Of a DNA stretch of 64,000 nt, positions 23,000 through 33,744 are shown piece by piece; position 1 is the first letter of the stretch; each line of letters opens with the position of its first letter. This stretch comes from Neonectria sp. B-13 (lineage: Eukaryota; Ascomycota; Sordariomycetes; Hypocreales; Nectriaceae): the NCBI GenBank assembly GCA_002682825.1, contig NOKP01000008.1, positions 1,475,595 to 1,539,594 of the forward strand, written 5' to 3'. A model generated the notes under the pieces. That model was not told where the DNA came from, made no database searches, and worked only from the letters and a program-made list of their open reading frames with translations. The position numbers and the translations under genes were made by a program.

Positions 23000-23372
23000 G
23001 ACCTGCCATTATTCTTGATGAGCTCAATGTAGCCAATTCTCTCAGTGTTTGGCATTTTGATCGTGGAACATGGAGGTAATACGTGAGGCTGGGAGGTCGT
23101 ATCTCTTGCTGGCTGTTACATCTTGGAATATACTGGCCTGCTCTTAAACTTCTTCTGATCTGGGTGGGACGATGTCTACAAGTTTGTAACAAAATTCCGG
23201 GACAGTCATCACCCTATAAGAACAAATGAAGTCCGCTACCCTGAAGTTCAAGTATTATTGTCTCCATGGCCCAAGAGACCAGGCTGGCGATCAATCCCAC
23301 CTTCACCTCAATCTCTTCAATTTTGTGGAAGTTGAAGTCACGTGCATCAATTCCACCAACTCAATTTCACCT
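23000..23372. other. Low-complexity intergenic stretch
   Basis: About 23290-23370 is rich in TTCACCT/TTCAATT variants. No gene recognised. Confidence 0.4.
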
Positions 23373-23725
23373 TCACCTTGATGGCCTTAATTCCATCACA
23401 ATGCCTTCAACGTTAACCATCGGTTGAAACCGTCGAGAATGGCGGTGGTTCAGGGCAGCACCTACAGCCCCGTGAGACGCGTCCGTTAGACTTTGTCGCC
23501 AGTACTTCTTACCCAGAATATCGAGAGGCATATCTTCAGGGAGTTCGTACTTGTCGATAGATCCGGAAAGAGGAAGCCGCCCGCTCTGTAAAATGGAATG
23601 CAGGAGATGACTCCCTTAAGGAACATCGTAGAGATGCTGAATCTTGACACTTCAGGCCCTAAAAAGCGAGCTGTCGCCAACGCCCTCATCTAACACTTCA
23701 ATAGGGACCACATACTTAGTATTCA
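23373..23725 (-). pseudogene. Relic of an unidentified protein gene with two stops
   Basis: One minus-strand frame reads KYVVPIEVLDEGVGDSSLFR, a TGA, VKIQHLYDVP, a TAA, then GSHLLHSILQSGRLPLSGSI and further protein-like sequence (YELPEDMPLDILGKKYW) to a TGA at 23373-23375. Continuity of composition on both sides of the two internal stops suggests a single decayed exon. The 5' end runs into the MITE-like element at 23729. Family not recognised. Confidence 0.45.
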
Positions 23726-23728
23726 GTA

Positions 23729-24008
23729 CGGAGGAGCATTTCAAAAATCCTGTCCCGCGCTAGAGACACCACATTCCTTAATCCTTGTGATATACCTCAA
23801 AATACAAGCTGTGTTGCCCAACGATAACAAGTCATCCACTAAATCCTCGATAGATTTAAGGGCATTGGGCCACTTAGGATGTTTAGCATACTGAGAGCTT
23901 AGCAGGTCTTAGCTAATACAGAAATATATAAAGTATTTAGCGTATTTAGCCCAGAGCTACTAGCATAATTCCTTCTTCTTAGGACTAAACTTTTGAAATG
24001 CTCCCCTG
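23729..24008. mobile_element. MITE-like element with TA target duplication
   Basis: The left end CGGAGGAGCATTTCAAAA (from 23729) is matched by an inverted copy TTTTGAAATGCTCCCCTG ending at 24008, two mismatches in 18 bp, and both ends are flanked by TA (23727-23728 and 24009-24010). The 280-bp AT-rich interior has no coding capacity. This is the form of a non-autonomous Tc1/mariner-type element. Confidence 0.65.
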
Positions 24009-24010
24009 TA

Positions 24011-24512
24011 TAGTAAGTATGAATATTAGTGGTTATTGCCGGCACTGGCTGCAGCTCCCAAGTCCCCGCCTGGCTTAGTCTCGGACGAATTCTCTTTTCT
24101 TCGTCATATTCCCCAATGTGGCTATCATAAGTTATATAGGTGCCATGACCGTCGCTAACATGGGTGTGAGTTGGAGAATGAGGATTCCTTGAGGCCGACA
24201 GTGTAAGACGGAGCTTGTATAGGCTCGTGTTGGTGTTTGGGTCTGGGTCAAAGTGTTCCGTGACGGCTAGCACAGGGACTTGTTTGCATGAGTATCAAAG
24301 ACTGTTCACTGTCTTGCTATAGAATGTGTAGATCTATCGTTTATGCTCCAATACAGGTCTTACTTCGAGACCAAACATTCCCGCAATGGAAGCTCTCCGT
24401 ATTTAGAAACATTGTGTCAAGGAAGCAACCTTACTCGCTTGTGGTTGTATTCAACGGATCACAACTCTCGTCCTTGGTGCCTCTAGTCTTTACCCCGTGC
24501 GGCCTGCAAGCT
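24011..24512. other. Intergenic, nothing recognised
   Basis: Flank of the MITE-like element and 3' region of the hydrolase gene. No supported gene. Confidence 0.45.
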
Positions 24513-25421
24513 TCACAGGTTGAGATGGTTGTTGAAAAACTCCGTGATATTATCCAAAGCAGGGACGACGTACTCTTCTCGGTCGTAGAAGTCCATGTGT
24601 CGACCGCCTGGAACGAGAATCTTGGTAGCGTTGGCGTTGGTGTCCTTGATCTTATCGTGGATCTTGTCCGTCTGCCACCGGCTGTCGGCATCCTCACCAG
24701 CGATGAGGAGTGTGGGCTGGGTGAGGTACTGTTCGGCAAATTGCCAGGCATCAAATCGTACAAGCAACGGGGTGGATGCGCCAGCCATAATGTTCTGGGA
24801 GGTGTGGAAGAAGCCTCGAGGAGTGCGGTAGTAATCCCATGCGTCCACAAGATCAGGTGGCGTGTCCGTTGCAGGCTCCAGCAGGAATGGGACTACTGTA
24901 GCATTGCCACCCATGGCTGTACCCTGGAGCCGTTCAGCGGCGTCGTCGATCACAGAGAAGACGTCTGTTTGATTGAGAGTGTTCAACCAGCCTTGTCGAG
25001 TCGAGTCGCCGATGTTGACAAGGCTAACCGCTGCCACTGCCTTGATACGGTGATCTGTAGTCGCAGCGGCAATGCTGTAAGCACCACCTGCGCAAATCCC
25101 CACCACGACAATGGCGTCAGGGTCAACGTAGTCGAGCCCCTGGAGGTAGTCCACAACGGCAGACACGTCAGAGACCCTTGAGTCGGGGTCTTCCAGAAAG
25201 CGAGGAAGGCCTTCCGAGGAGCCTTGGTAGAGTGCATCGAAGGCAACCGATACATAGCCCTGTTGAGAAAGGCGTTTTGCGTATACGTTTGCGACCTGCT
25301 CCTTGACACCGCCGCCAGGGTGGACGACGATGAGACCTGGCGCTTTGGCTGGGGCAGACTCAGGTCTATGGATAATGCCAGCAAGATGAAGGCTTCCCTT
25401 GAGAATTCTGATAAACGACAT
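24513..25421 (-). CDS. Alpha/beta hydrolase, dienelactone-hydrolase type
   Basis: ATG at 25419-25421, TGA at 24513-24515, 302 residues, single exon. The nucleophile elbow is GICAGG, with Cys in place of Ser as in dienelactone hydrolases. An acid (GEDADSRWQ) and the catalytic His (PGGRHMDFYD) follow in the right order. The first strand region (GLIVVHPGGGVKEQ) supplies the oxyanion loop. No signal peptide, so probably cytosolic. The frame extends upstream without a Met, but MSFIRILKGS starts at the usual place. The substrate is unknown; enzymes of this type cleave lactones or esters. It lies about 4 kb from the polysaccharide cluster. Confidence 0.8.
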   Translation of the reverse strand: MSFIRILKGSLHLAGIIHRPESAPAKAPGLIVVHPGGGVKEQVANVYAKRLSQQGYVSVAFDALYQGSSEGLPRFLEDPDSRVSDVSAVVDYLQGLDYVDPDAIVVVGICAGGAYSIAAATTDHRIKAVAAVSLVNIGDSTRQGWLNTLNQTDVFSVIDDAAERLQGTAMGGNATVVPFLLEPATDTPPDLVDAWDYYRTPRGFFHTSQNIMAGASTPLLVRFDAWQFAEQYLTQPTLLIAGEDADSRWQTDKIHDKIKDTNANATKILVPGGRHMDFYDREEYVVPALDNITEFFNNHLNL

Positions 25422-26924
25422 GATTTGTATAGTTTTCAAAAGAGATGTTGTAGATGCGGGTGTAAACAACGAATTGAATCTGTCGCAGGGTGATGATGAG
25501 GTAGAGAGAAGGGACAATACCTGAAAGCATTTTCACAACTTATAAGAAACCAACTGAACGAAGTCCAAATATTCCATTACGCACGCAGCTATCGGTGGCT
25601 CGGGTGATACAGCATCATTTTGCCCCGAAGACAGGCCCTACCATGCACGGAGCCACGTACTGCAATATCACGGACTCCTTGGCTTCCGTCAACACCTTCA
25701 GGGGCCAACGTACGATATTGCAATAGTAATACACTGGACTGGTGTAGGCCACTGGACTGGTGTAGGTCACTGAACTGCTGCATGTTTGGTTTTTGGGTGG
25801 TATGAGGACGCTGTGGGTACTCACAGCCTATGGTGAGGGCAGTGCTACGTGACCAGGGGGTGTTCGGGCTTGAGACCTGACGGGTTATTAAATCCGACCC
25901 CTAACGCCGCACGTAGATACGTGATACTAGTAGCATAGGGTAGTTGATTATCATCTCTTATGACATGTTCCAGGCTTTGCCTCTCGTCGGTATAGTCTCA
26001 AATGGGGTCTGGATATCACCCGGCGGCCTGGCGGCACTCGTTGATGGTACTTGGCGATAGCGGTCTCGCCTCCAAGCGCAGAAACTGTGGCCTGTGTTAT
26101 GCAAAAATCTTCGTTAAGACTAGATGTCTACTACAAACCGTGAAGCCGTCAATTCGAGCCTTCACGCACCGCTAGCCTAAGCTCGCCTAGGTAATTACTA
26201 ATTAATCATATGTTTCGATATTTCTGCCACACAATACTATGTAATGCCTAGATAAGACTCGTATAGTGTGATCCATACTAAGTAAGTTTGTTTCCAGTCA
26301 AGCCCATGTGAAAGAGGTTATGTCCTATCTCCCTAACTCCGCAGAGCCGCCTGCATACGCGGCCTGACCTTTCGCTTGGCCCATACCCCTGAAGGTCCTT
26401 GGGTAGTACTCGATTTAGAGTTTGTCCACACAATTAAGCATAGTCAAGCCCTGCTTCTACTCCATTAATACGTAGTACTGCGTATCCAACGGCTCGTGGG
26501 TGCAGGGCAAGGCAAGTGGGTCAGTCCACGCCCGACGAGGCGCAGCACTCCCCGAAGATATTCGGGAGACACGTCACCAACAGGACACCGTGAAAGCGTC
26601 ACGACGGCTGCGAGCATCGAGCGACAAGCGATTTTTCATCGTTTGATATTTCGAATAGTCGCCAGGTTAGCCCCGATAGAACTAGGGTAGCCAGTGCTTC
26701 AGCTAACTCCGATCTGTAAGTCCCTCGAATTCCCTCCACTTACAGTAGCTGGCTCCTTCTTCTCAAGGAAATGCCGGTTTAAGTGTCGATAAATAACTTG
26801 GTCGATGAAGCTAAAGTGGAGAGATTGCCGGGACCGTCAGGACTCTTGCAAGTCCGACACGCAGAGTTCAAATAACTACCCCCCAGCCTGTATGTAGTAA
26901 TCGAAGTTTCATAATTAGTATTTG
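25422..26924. other. Intergenic, with one small tandem repeat
   Basis: No supported gene in 1.5 kb. Contains the 18-bp duplication at 25733-25768 and AT-rich stretches around 26180-26300. Confidence 0.5.
25733..25768 (+). repeat. Two direct copies of an 18-bp unit
   Basis: ACTGGACTGGTGTAGGYC occurs twice in tandem (25733-25750 and 25751-25768), followed by a partial third start. Simple local duplication. Confidence 0.8.
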
Positions 26925-27577
26925 TATGTGAATTCCGCTCTTAATGGAAGCTTGATTGTCTTGGGAGACATGGTAACTGGTCCAGGTGCTATCTTAAATG
27001 CCCGCACGGCCATGTAGCCCATTGATGGTTCGATCCAATGGAATGTGCGTATATCCAGGTTGCTGAGGAAATGGCAGGCACATCAATTAACTAAATCCCA
27101 GCACTTACCTAACACTACGATCGTTGCCGCTGAGTCAACTACAGAGAAAACCTTTCAAGTCTCCGGGGTCATGCAGACAGTCACCTTCGTCGATGGAAGT
27201 TGCTCTACAACTTAGTAAGAAACCCGAACACCATCAATGGTTGTACAGTACTAACTGAACGCCCAGCTTTCAGACACTTTTCACCGTGACAAAGAACAAA
27301 TCCACTGGCAAAGCAAACCTGGCCCCGCAAAGTGGCAGCCTCCTCATCTACAACGGATTCTTCATCCACCCTTCCGATGCGCTGTGTACCAAGTAGTTAC
27401 CATTTCGTGGAAAGGGTGGACTTTCAACAACGGGCCATCATTTGGGATTATTGGCCAGTATACTTCAAGGGCGCAAACATGGGGGAGTAGTACACCTCGA
27501 AATTCAACATCACAGCTAGTGACACAAGTAGATGGTTATACCAATCTACTCGGAAACTCAACTCAAGAACACTAAAA
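26925..27577 (+). pseudogene. Relic of an Asn/Thr-rich, possibly secreted beta-strand protein
   Basis: Protein-like sequence continues over three blocks joined by intron-like gaps (27045-27101, GTGCGT donor, CCCAG acceptor; 27215-27266, GTAAGA donor, ACTAAC branch). It reads GSLIVLGDMVTGPGAILNAR, a TAG near 27017, DGSIQWNHLPNTTIVAAEST, and VTFVDGSCSTTYFQTLFTV. After PSDA near 27380 the family-like sequence (VYQVVTISWKGWTFNNGPSF) is in another frame and runs to the TAA ending at 27577. One stop and one frameshift, with conserved splice signals, mean a decayed gene. The family is not recognised. Confidence 0.5.
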
Positions 27578-28073
27578 TACATTTCCGTTTCCAGAACTGA
27601 GTTCTCGCCGCTTTAGGCTGAGATGCTGCTGAGCAAGGGTTAACCTTTAGCTCAGGTGGGCTGAGCGAGGGGCTGAGGCATGGGTGGACCAAATTTGAGA
27701 TCACACATCCCGGATGTGTCCCGAAACTATGACAAAGCCTATGTTTCGTGCCTCCCTATAAGAGTGTCACTCACCAATATAATCTGGCCGCAGCCCATAT
27801 ACCAGGCTCTCTGAGAGACCTCCCCAGTCGACAGCATCACTAATTGTACCACTCCAGTAGATGTCTGGTGCTCTTCTCCCCTTCATTTCCTAAGAGTCCT
27901 GTAAAATCATCCTCGTAAACTCGAACTCTTTGGCGATGGCCAGAAACTCATTCGCATGCTGGGCAAGTAAGGCGGCCCGACAGTAGTCACACGACCAAGC
28001 TTCAAGTCATGTTTTCGAATAGACGATTCTACTAGCAATTCAACCATTTCTTTGAGTTCAAGACCAACAAACT

Positions 28074-28892
28074 CTACAGAGCCTTACCCTCCAGGAAAGC
28101 CCTGAGATCCGCCTCCAAATCCTCCCTGGACAGACCCAACTTGTCATTGCAAAGCTTCTCGTCGCTGAAATAAGGCGTGGCCGATTGTATGTGCGCATGT
28201 TTGTTGCGCCAAATGGAACAGTCCCACCGTCGAAAAGGGTAGCCCTGTATTTCTGAAAGTCGAAGCCGAGGAAGCAGACCTTGAGACCCTGATTAACCAT
28301 GTGTCAGCACAAGTCACCGTCCAGCTCAGCCTGTATTAGGACCACATACCAAGTCAAAGAACTCACCGTTAATCGCGACCGTCCAGCTAATCTTCCCCTC
28401 GTTGGCCTCCAGATAGTCATATATCTTCCTCTTCCTGCCAAAGACCGGCACAGCCGCCCTGACCTTTTCATCGTACGTCCGAGAGCCAAACTCGGACGGA
28501 AAGAACCGCTTCACGCCAGCCTTAATGGCCGCATCAATAATCGTCTTCTGCTGCGTCAGGCCGTCATAGCCCAGCATGGATATCACCACATCTTGGCCCT
28601 GTATGGCGGATTCGAGGGATGCAGATGTGTAATTTGTCTTGATCACGTTGACGTCGGAAGGGAAGGTCGAGGTCGAACCTTGCCGGGTGAGTAGGGAGAC
28701 CGTGAAAGGAGAGTTGGACGTGGAGAGAAATTGTTTGAGGGTCGGGCGGCCGAAGTCGCCGCTTGCCCGGGAAAGGGGTCAGCCTTTTACGGGAAGAGGT
28801 GAGAGAATATTGCGAGGTAGCTATGACTTTGAAGCCCGGATTAAATCAGAGGAAATATTCACCCCAAGGAAAATGACGCTCTTGACAGACAT
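28074..28892 (-). pseudogene. NmrA / isoflavone-reductase-like pseudogene
   Basis: The first exon (MSVKSVIFLG, ATG 28890-28892) ends at a GTGAAT donor. The next family-like block (ASGDFGRPTLKQFL) follows a GCTGACC branch and pyrimidine tract, but the expected acceptor AG reads GG at about 28774. The NAD(P)-binding GASGDFG motif, GYDGLTQQKTIIDAA and KRFFPSEFGS identify the family. A second intron fits 28289-28349, after which GLKVCFLGFDF and GGTVPFGATNM follow. Then about 100 or more residues are missing and the typical C-terminus (FSDEKLCNDKLGL...FLEGKAL) appears in another frame. Broken splice site plus internal deletion: not functional. Intact members are NADPH-dependent reductases. Confidence 0.8.
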
Positions 28893-29051
28893 GATAATGG
28901 AACTGAAGCACTTTCAACGGCTTGAATTCCAGTATCAACCAATTGATGAAGCTGTAGAATAAGTGTTTGATGTAAATTAACTGAGCTCTTCCGATTTTAC
29001 GTCCATGGGCTTCGTCGGCAACTTGGACGCCCTAACTGTATAGTTAGATCA

Positions 29052-29327
29052 TGTAACACTTGGGGGACCGTCGTAGGCTTATTGGCGGTTCAAAATGGGA
29101 CCCTGCTATCATTATCTCTAACAAGACCAGTTGCAGGGCTCGTACCTATATCGGCTATCTCTTTAAGTTTAGTGTGACGTCTCAGGTTGGCCGGCGTCTC
29201 ATTGTTGGCCGGCATCCCAGGTTGGCCAGCGTCCTAGGGTTTCTCGGGGTATTAAAAAGAGCCACTGCTGAGCTATTTAGTCGCGAATTCTAGCGTCCTC
29301 AGTCAGATATCAAACCAGGGTGTTACA
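29052..29327. mobile_element. Solo-LTR-like element
   Basis: A 276-bp block starts TGTAACAC and ends GTGTTACA, the perfect 8-bp inverted ends (TG...CA) usual for LTRs. No internal retrotransposon genes are present. No clean target-site duplication remains (GATCA left, CATTG right), so it is old or misjudged. It holds the GC-rich tandem repeat at 29183-29231. Confidence 0.5.
29183..29231 (+). repeat. Degenerate tandem repeat, three copies
   Basis: Three consecutive ~17-bp units of the form (G/T)GTTGGCC(G/A)GC(G/A)TCYYA. Lies inside the LTR-like block. Confidence 0.7.
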
Positions 29328-29548
29328 CATTGTGCATTGAGAGGTATAAGGTCGCCGCCTTAAACGGATGATGGGCATAGTTCACAATGAAGTTGCAACG
29401 TGTTGAGAAGTATAAAAATGACATGAGCAAGATATATAAAGTCTTTAATATAGTATAAATATAAGTTAACTAACCTATGTTCTTTCTACGTGATCAATTT
29501 AATATTGGATGTTAGCTTTATTCAACATAGCTATTAGCTTATGTTTTC

Positions 29549-30896
29549 TCAAAGCTTCGTAATACGATACATCAAGGTTCCATGCCCGAAGGCATCATAC
29601 CCGCCGGAATTCGGACCATAATCACCACCACCGCCTTCCACATTGCTTGTCAAGTTGCTATTGACGTAGTCACGATACGCCTCTGTCCAAGAAGCATTCA
29701 ATCCTTTGATCTCTGCGTAGTGCGAGTAGATGGTCTCAAACCCAGGGCGAACATTGAACCGAGCTTTCGGAGCAACCACGGGAAGGATCCCTTCCCAGCT
29801 TCGGTAAGGAGTGTACGGCACCGAGTGGTTTGTGTTGTATTTTGCCACATATTCGGCCCTGCCAAAAGTTTTTATATTAGTATTGTTCTTTGTGGTTGGA
29901 AAGAGTTGGCTGAGAGATTTGTACATACCCATTGAGAATCTGATTGCCAAATGTGGCATAGAGGTCCACGCCTTGGTTATATCCTTGCTGACCTATAACA
30001 CCTAGTAGTGAAAAGTCTAAGAGCGAATGTGCTTGATCCCGTCCAGCTTCTTGGCCTTGCATGAGCGTCTTTCCAGAACCCTCTTCAGTGAAGTTGGCAA
30101 TAGAGAAGAAGGAAAGGGCTCCATTGGAAACAACCCCGCCAGGGGGGCCATTTTTGAAATAGTCAACTGCGAAATCATACATCGTCTTGTTTTCGTTGAA
30201 TATCCCGATAGCCATTAACGATGCAATATTGCAGAGGTCCCAATTGGCGTAGTAGAAGTCGGGCTTGTCGTTATGCTGGTCAAGAAACAGGCGGTTATAT
30301 CGCGCAAAGACAGTGTTGAGCATGACGCCAAATGTTGTCCGGTTGCTTTTTGACCAGCCGGGATACAGTCGAAGTAGTTCTGCTGCATTTGCAAATTGAT
30401 ACCCATATAAACCTGCTGCCAGGAACATGTCCTCATTGCCGTGGATATCCGTCAGCGTCGAGCCCCATCCATCCAATATACCCACGGCAAGGTCGGCATA
30501 TGAAGCATTTCCCGAAATGAGCCAACGTAGAGTCAGCTGATAGGCTGAGTGGGCATCGCGATAGGCATATCCGTAGTTTTGTGCAAGCTCAGGATTCGCA
30601 CCACGGACTAGCACAGTTTGCGGAGTTGCTTTCCACGTCGTTTGTGCAAGCTTGCTTTGTTCCAGATGCTTGAAAGCCGTAAACCACGGTTCATCCTGAT
30701 GTGCCACGCTCTTCTTCACTCTGAGGATGTCTTTAGCGGTATGCAGTGCGCCTGGATGAACGAAGTAATGGTGATGGCGTTCGTCCCCGCCGCCTCTAAG
30801 CTCAAGCCCGTCCACCGTCGGTGCCCCTTGAGTAAGCGCATTCCAGCCGATAAGTACCCATACGGATAGACTGGCGAAGTTGATTGGGGATCGCAT
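29549..30896 (-). CDS. Secreted alginate-lyase-fold polysaccharide lyase
   Basis: ATG at 30896; exons 30896-29929 and 29858-29549 around a 70-nt intron (29859-29928, GTATGT donor, GGCAG acceptor), 425 residues. A signal peptide (about residues 1-24, hydrophobic core ending ALTQG) precedes an all-alpha toroid-type catalytic domain with the motifs NYGYAYRDAHSAYQLTLRW, NWDLCNIASLMAIGIF and EAGRDQAHSLLDFSLL; the last has the Arg-Asp-x-x-His arrangement of alginate-lyase-superfamily enzymes (PF05426 type). The likely substrate is a polyuronate such as glucuronan, alginate or a pectic polymer, cleaved by beta-elimination outside the cell. The neighbouring GH88 would process the unsaturated ends so produced. 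Confidence 0.8.
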
Positions 30897-32143
30897 ATCG
30901 GATTCTTGCCGAGATCGAGGGACCTGCTGAATTCCTTGTGAGATGCCGTATTTGCATGAATCGAATTCAGCTTCCCACCTATGATGTTTCTGTTGTAATT
31001 AGGCAATGATTGATATGATGTCGTCCACGTGTCAAGTATGAATTGGAGCTATGATTGTATTTTACAACAGAGAAGGTGAGGGGGGCCAAATATATCAAGA
31101 CAATCTGTGCTGGGCAAGCTAGGCTTGAGCGGAGCAGAATGCGATAGATACCACTTTATCCGGTTTCCCCGGTTCAGTTCACCATAGAAAAGTGCGGGGA
31201 AATTCCCACAGCAACTAATTTGATGAGTTTTGCTGAAGTCTCCGAAACCTGTGCCGGACACAATGCAGGGGTTAAACTGAGCATCGTACTTGAACCGGAA
31301 GGTCTCCGTGAGTTCCTCCGGACCGCTCGAGTTAGCTCATGACCTCACACCTCGTCCGATGGTTTTCCCGCGAAATCTTCACAAGGTGGAAACAGGACAC
31401 TCGTATCCACTTATCGCTCATTCTCCAGCCTTTGACGCCCACGACAATCCTTCTCATGTTCCCCAAATCAATCTACCATCATTTCTGGTGGCCTGTGCCT
31501 CGCTCTGTCTCTCGTCCGCTTTTCTGCTCCATTTCCACCATATGTGGGACTACTCTGCCATAACATACAGGGCGCGTGCTACGACAGGGACGAGCCGAGA
31601 ACTCTCATCCTGCACTGGAACTTGTCTTCAAAATGCGCACTAAGGACGACGGCGTCGTCTTTCCGAACTCTGGATTGCCAGTCTCCAAGATCATTGAGAA
31701 GTTATATAGATAAATCTCCTTTACGAGGTTGTAGACGCTGCTCTGGAATTATTCTACGTACAACCTGTGAGAACGGGACGCTCTTCTGCAACTTAGGTGA
31801 TCCGTAGCCAAAGGCAGCGTTGTCGCAGAGTCCCAACCTGTTCCTCTCCCAAGACTAGATGTCAATGATGTTTACTCTGCAGAATCATTATTGAATAAGG
31901 AATGTGATTCATTTTCAGGATGTTGTGGCAACGGGCGGACAAGAGAGGCAAACCTCAAAAGGTTTTATAAGATCAATAAACGGAGAACAATTAAACTATG
32001 CCGACGTGCCGTGAATGCATACCATGAGTCAACAATAGAGTCAAAAAGAATTCTTAGTGAAACTGATAAAGTACGAAATCTAAATGCCCGATGCGTCATC
32101 TAGTAACTCGCCAGTAAGCGATTCATTCCTTGTGAATGATCAC
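30897..32143. other. Intergenic, nothing firm
   Basis: Holds the lyase promoter (minus strand) and the 3' flank of the GH88 gene. Frames of 70-117 codons exist but have no protein-like features. Confidence 0.45.
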
Positions 32144-33744
32144 TCAGACAACCATGTTCTTTGTCGGCCATACTGCATGCATATCTTGCAGTTTGTTCCC
32201 AATCAGTAGGAAATAATAGTCTGCATACACCAAGCCATGATTTGCCCAACGCCGTGGGGCAAATTCGTAATTGTTAATGGTGGCTCCTCCTAGAATTGTC
32301 TCGGGTGCATTGTCTGGCTCCACGCTGACATCCCCTGGGATGTTGCGTTGAGAGGATTCAACCGTGTCAATTACACAAGAAGATGCCACGAACTTGTGAG
32401 GTGCATTCATGTACTTAGAGCAGACACTCTTTAGTACGCCAATTGCCCTATCAAAGTAATGCGACTCCTCTCCTTGTTCAACACGCGCCTCGTGTACCAA
32501 CAACATTCCATAAACGGCAATAACAGCTGCGCTTGTGTCTGGGGGCTGTTCGGTGTCTCTCGATGCGCAAAAGTCCCATGGAGGTATGCCATCAGAAGGT
32601 AGGTGATTGAGAAAGTAGTCAGCACACGATTGCGCTGTCTTCAAGAAGGACACGTCTTGGGTCCATTTGAATGTTTGCGCAAAGCCAACAATGGCCCAGG
32701 CTTGTCCCCGAGCCCATGACGAATCATCTGAGAAGCCTTGGTTTGTCAAGCGCGACTTCAAGGAGCCGGTATTTGGATCCAACACAACAAGATGCACAGT
32801 TGAAAAGTCGCGGCGGATGTGGACTTCTTGAGTCTTCCGTGCGTGGTTTAAGGCGATCTGATACAGCGCCTTGTCGTTAAGCTGAGAAGCCGCCCAGAAG
32901 AGCATGTCGAGATTCATCATGTTATCCTATGTCTGTCAACAGGGCCGTCCTACATCAATTCGTTTTTTTGCGTCATTATTGCTCACAATGATCAGAAGAA
33001 AATCCGTCTCGGGGTCGGTAAACGCGTATCGCTTTGTTATGCAGGTGTCCCATGACCGAATCGCTCCAACCTGAGGTACGTAGCGAGATGCTAACGTCCT
33101 TGAGCCCCGGATTATCGTGTCGAACGCGAGCACATCATGGTTGAGCTCCCAAGCCAATCGTGCCCATGGGAAAATCATGAACCCGAGATCATGCGTTGTG
33201 GAAAGGGACGAATTTTGGTGAAGATTGACCGTCCACCATTTGCAAGCAAATCTACCACGTCTCGTCAGGAACCTGCTCTGGGGTGGCCTAGTTTTGCTCC
33301 ATAGGGGATAACGCAGATAGAAAGACTCATGTAGTGAATGCGATAACGTACTCAAGTTGCATCTCATGGGGGGTGTCAACTAGTCCGTCCGAAGGAGTCT
33401 GAAGCCTGCCCTTGGACTTGCGTTCCCTTTCCAGCAATAAGTACAAGCAGCCTGGAAAGAAACCCGAGGTCCAGAAATCGAGGTCTCGATAGACGTATCT
33501 AGTCCCGTTCGGTTTTGTGTATTCGGGATACAAAACGGGCGGGTTGGACTATGAGCCATTAATGGTTAATCCGAAGGTATATTCTGTCATCAAGGCCGCT
33601 TACACTAGCCAATGCTTGTGATGCAACTTTCCATATTTTTGCATAAACCTCACTCGAGTACAAGATGTCCTGCAGCAGCCGGTGAGGTGAGGTGTTGATT
33701 GGGGTATCGGGGATTGCGAGGGGTGTATCACTATCTTGTAGCAT
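32144..33744 (-). CDS. Unsaturated glucuronyl hydrolase, GH88 family
   Basis: ATG at 33744; exons 33744-33604, 33548-33352, 33251-32987 and 32926-32144 (introns 55, 100, 60 nt), 461 residues. Family signatures are clear: YVYRDLDFWTSGFFPGCL near the N-terminus, CKWWTVNLHQNSSLSTTHDLGFMI, the IRSWD block, DNMMNLDMLFWAAS, and GFSDDSSWARGQAWAI, where the Asp residues correspond to those GH88 uses to hydrate the unsaturated uronic acid. No signal peptide, so intracellular. It removes delta-4,5-unsaturated uronyl residues from lyase-generated oligosaccharides, fitting the secreted lyase next door. It is divergent from the MFS transporter gene, with 701 bp between the starts. Confidence 0.9.

Noticed and set aside
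24288..25181. Plus-strand open frame of 297 codons
   Set aside because: It overlaps the dienelactone-hydrolase gene antisense and has no protein-like motifs; the minus-strand frame has the catalytic residues.
31290..31807. Overlapping frames of 74-117 codons upstream of the lyase gene
   Set aside because: No conserved motifs, no splice logic, and mixed frames; treated as noncoding.
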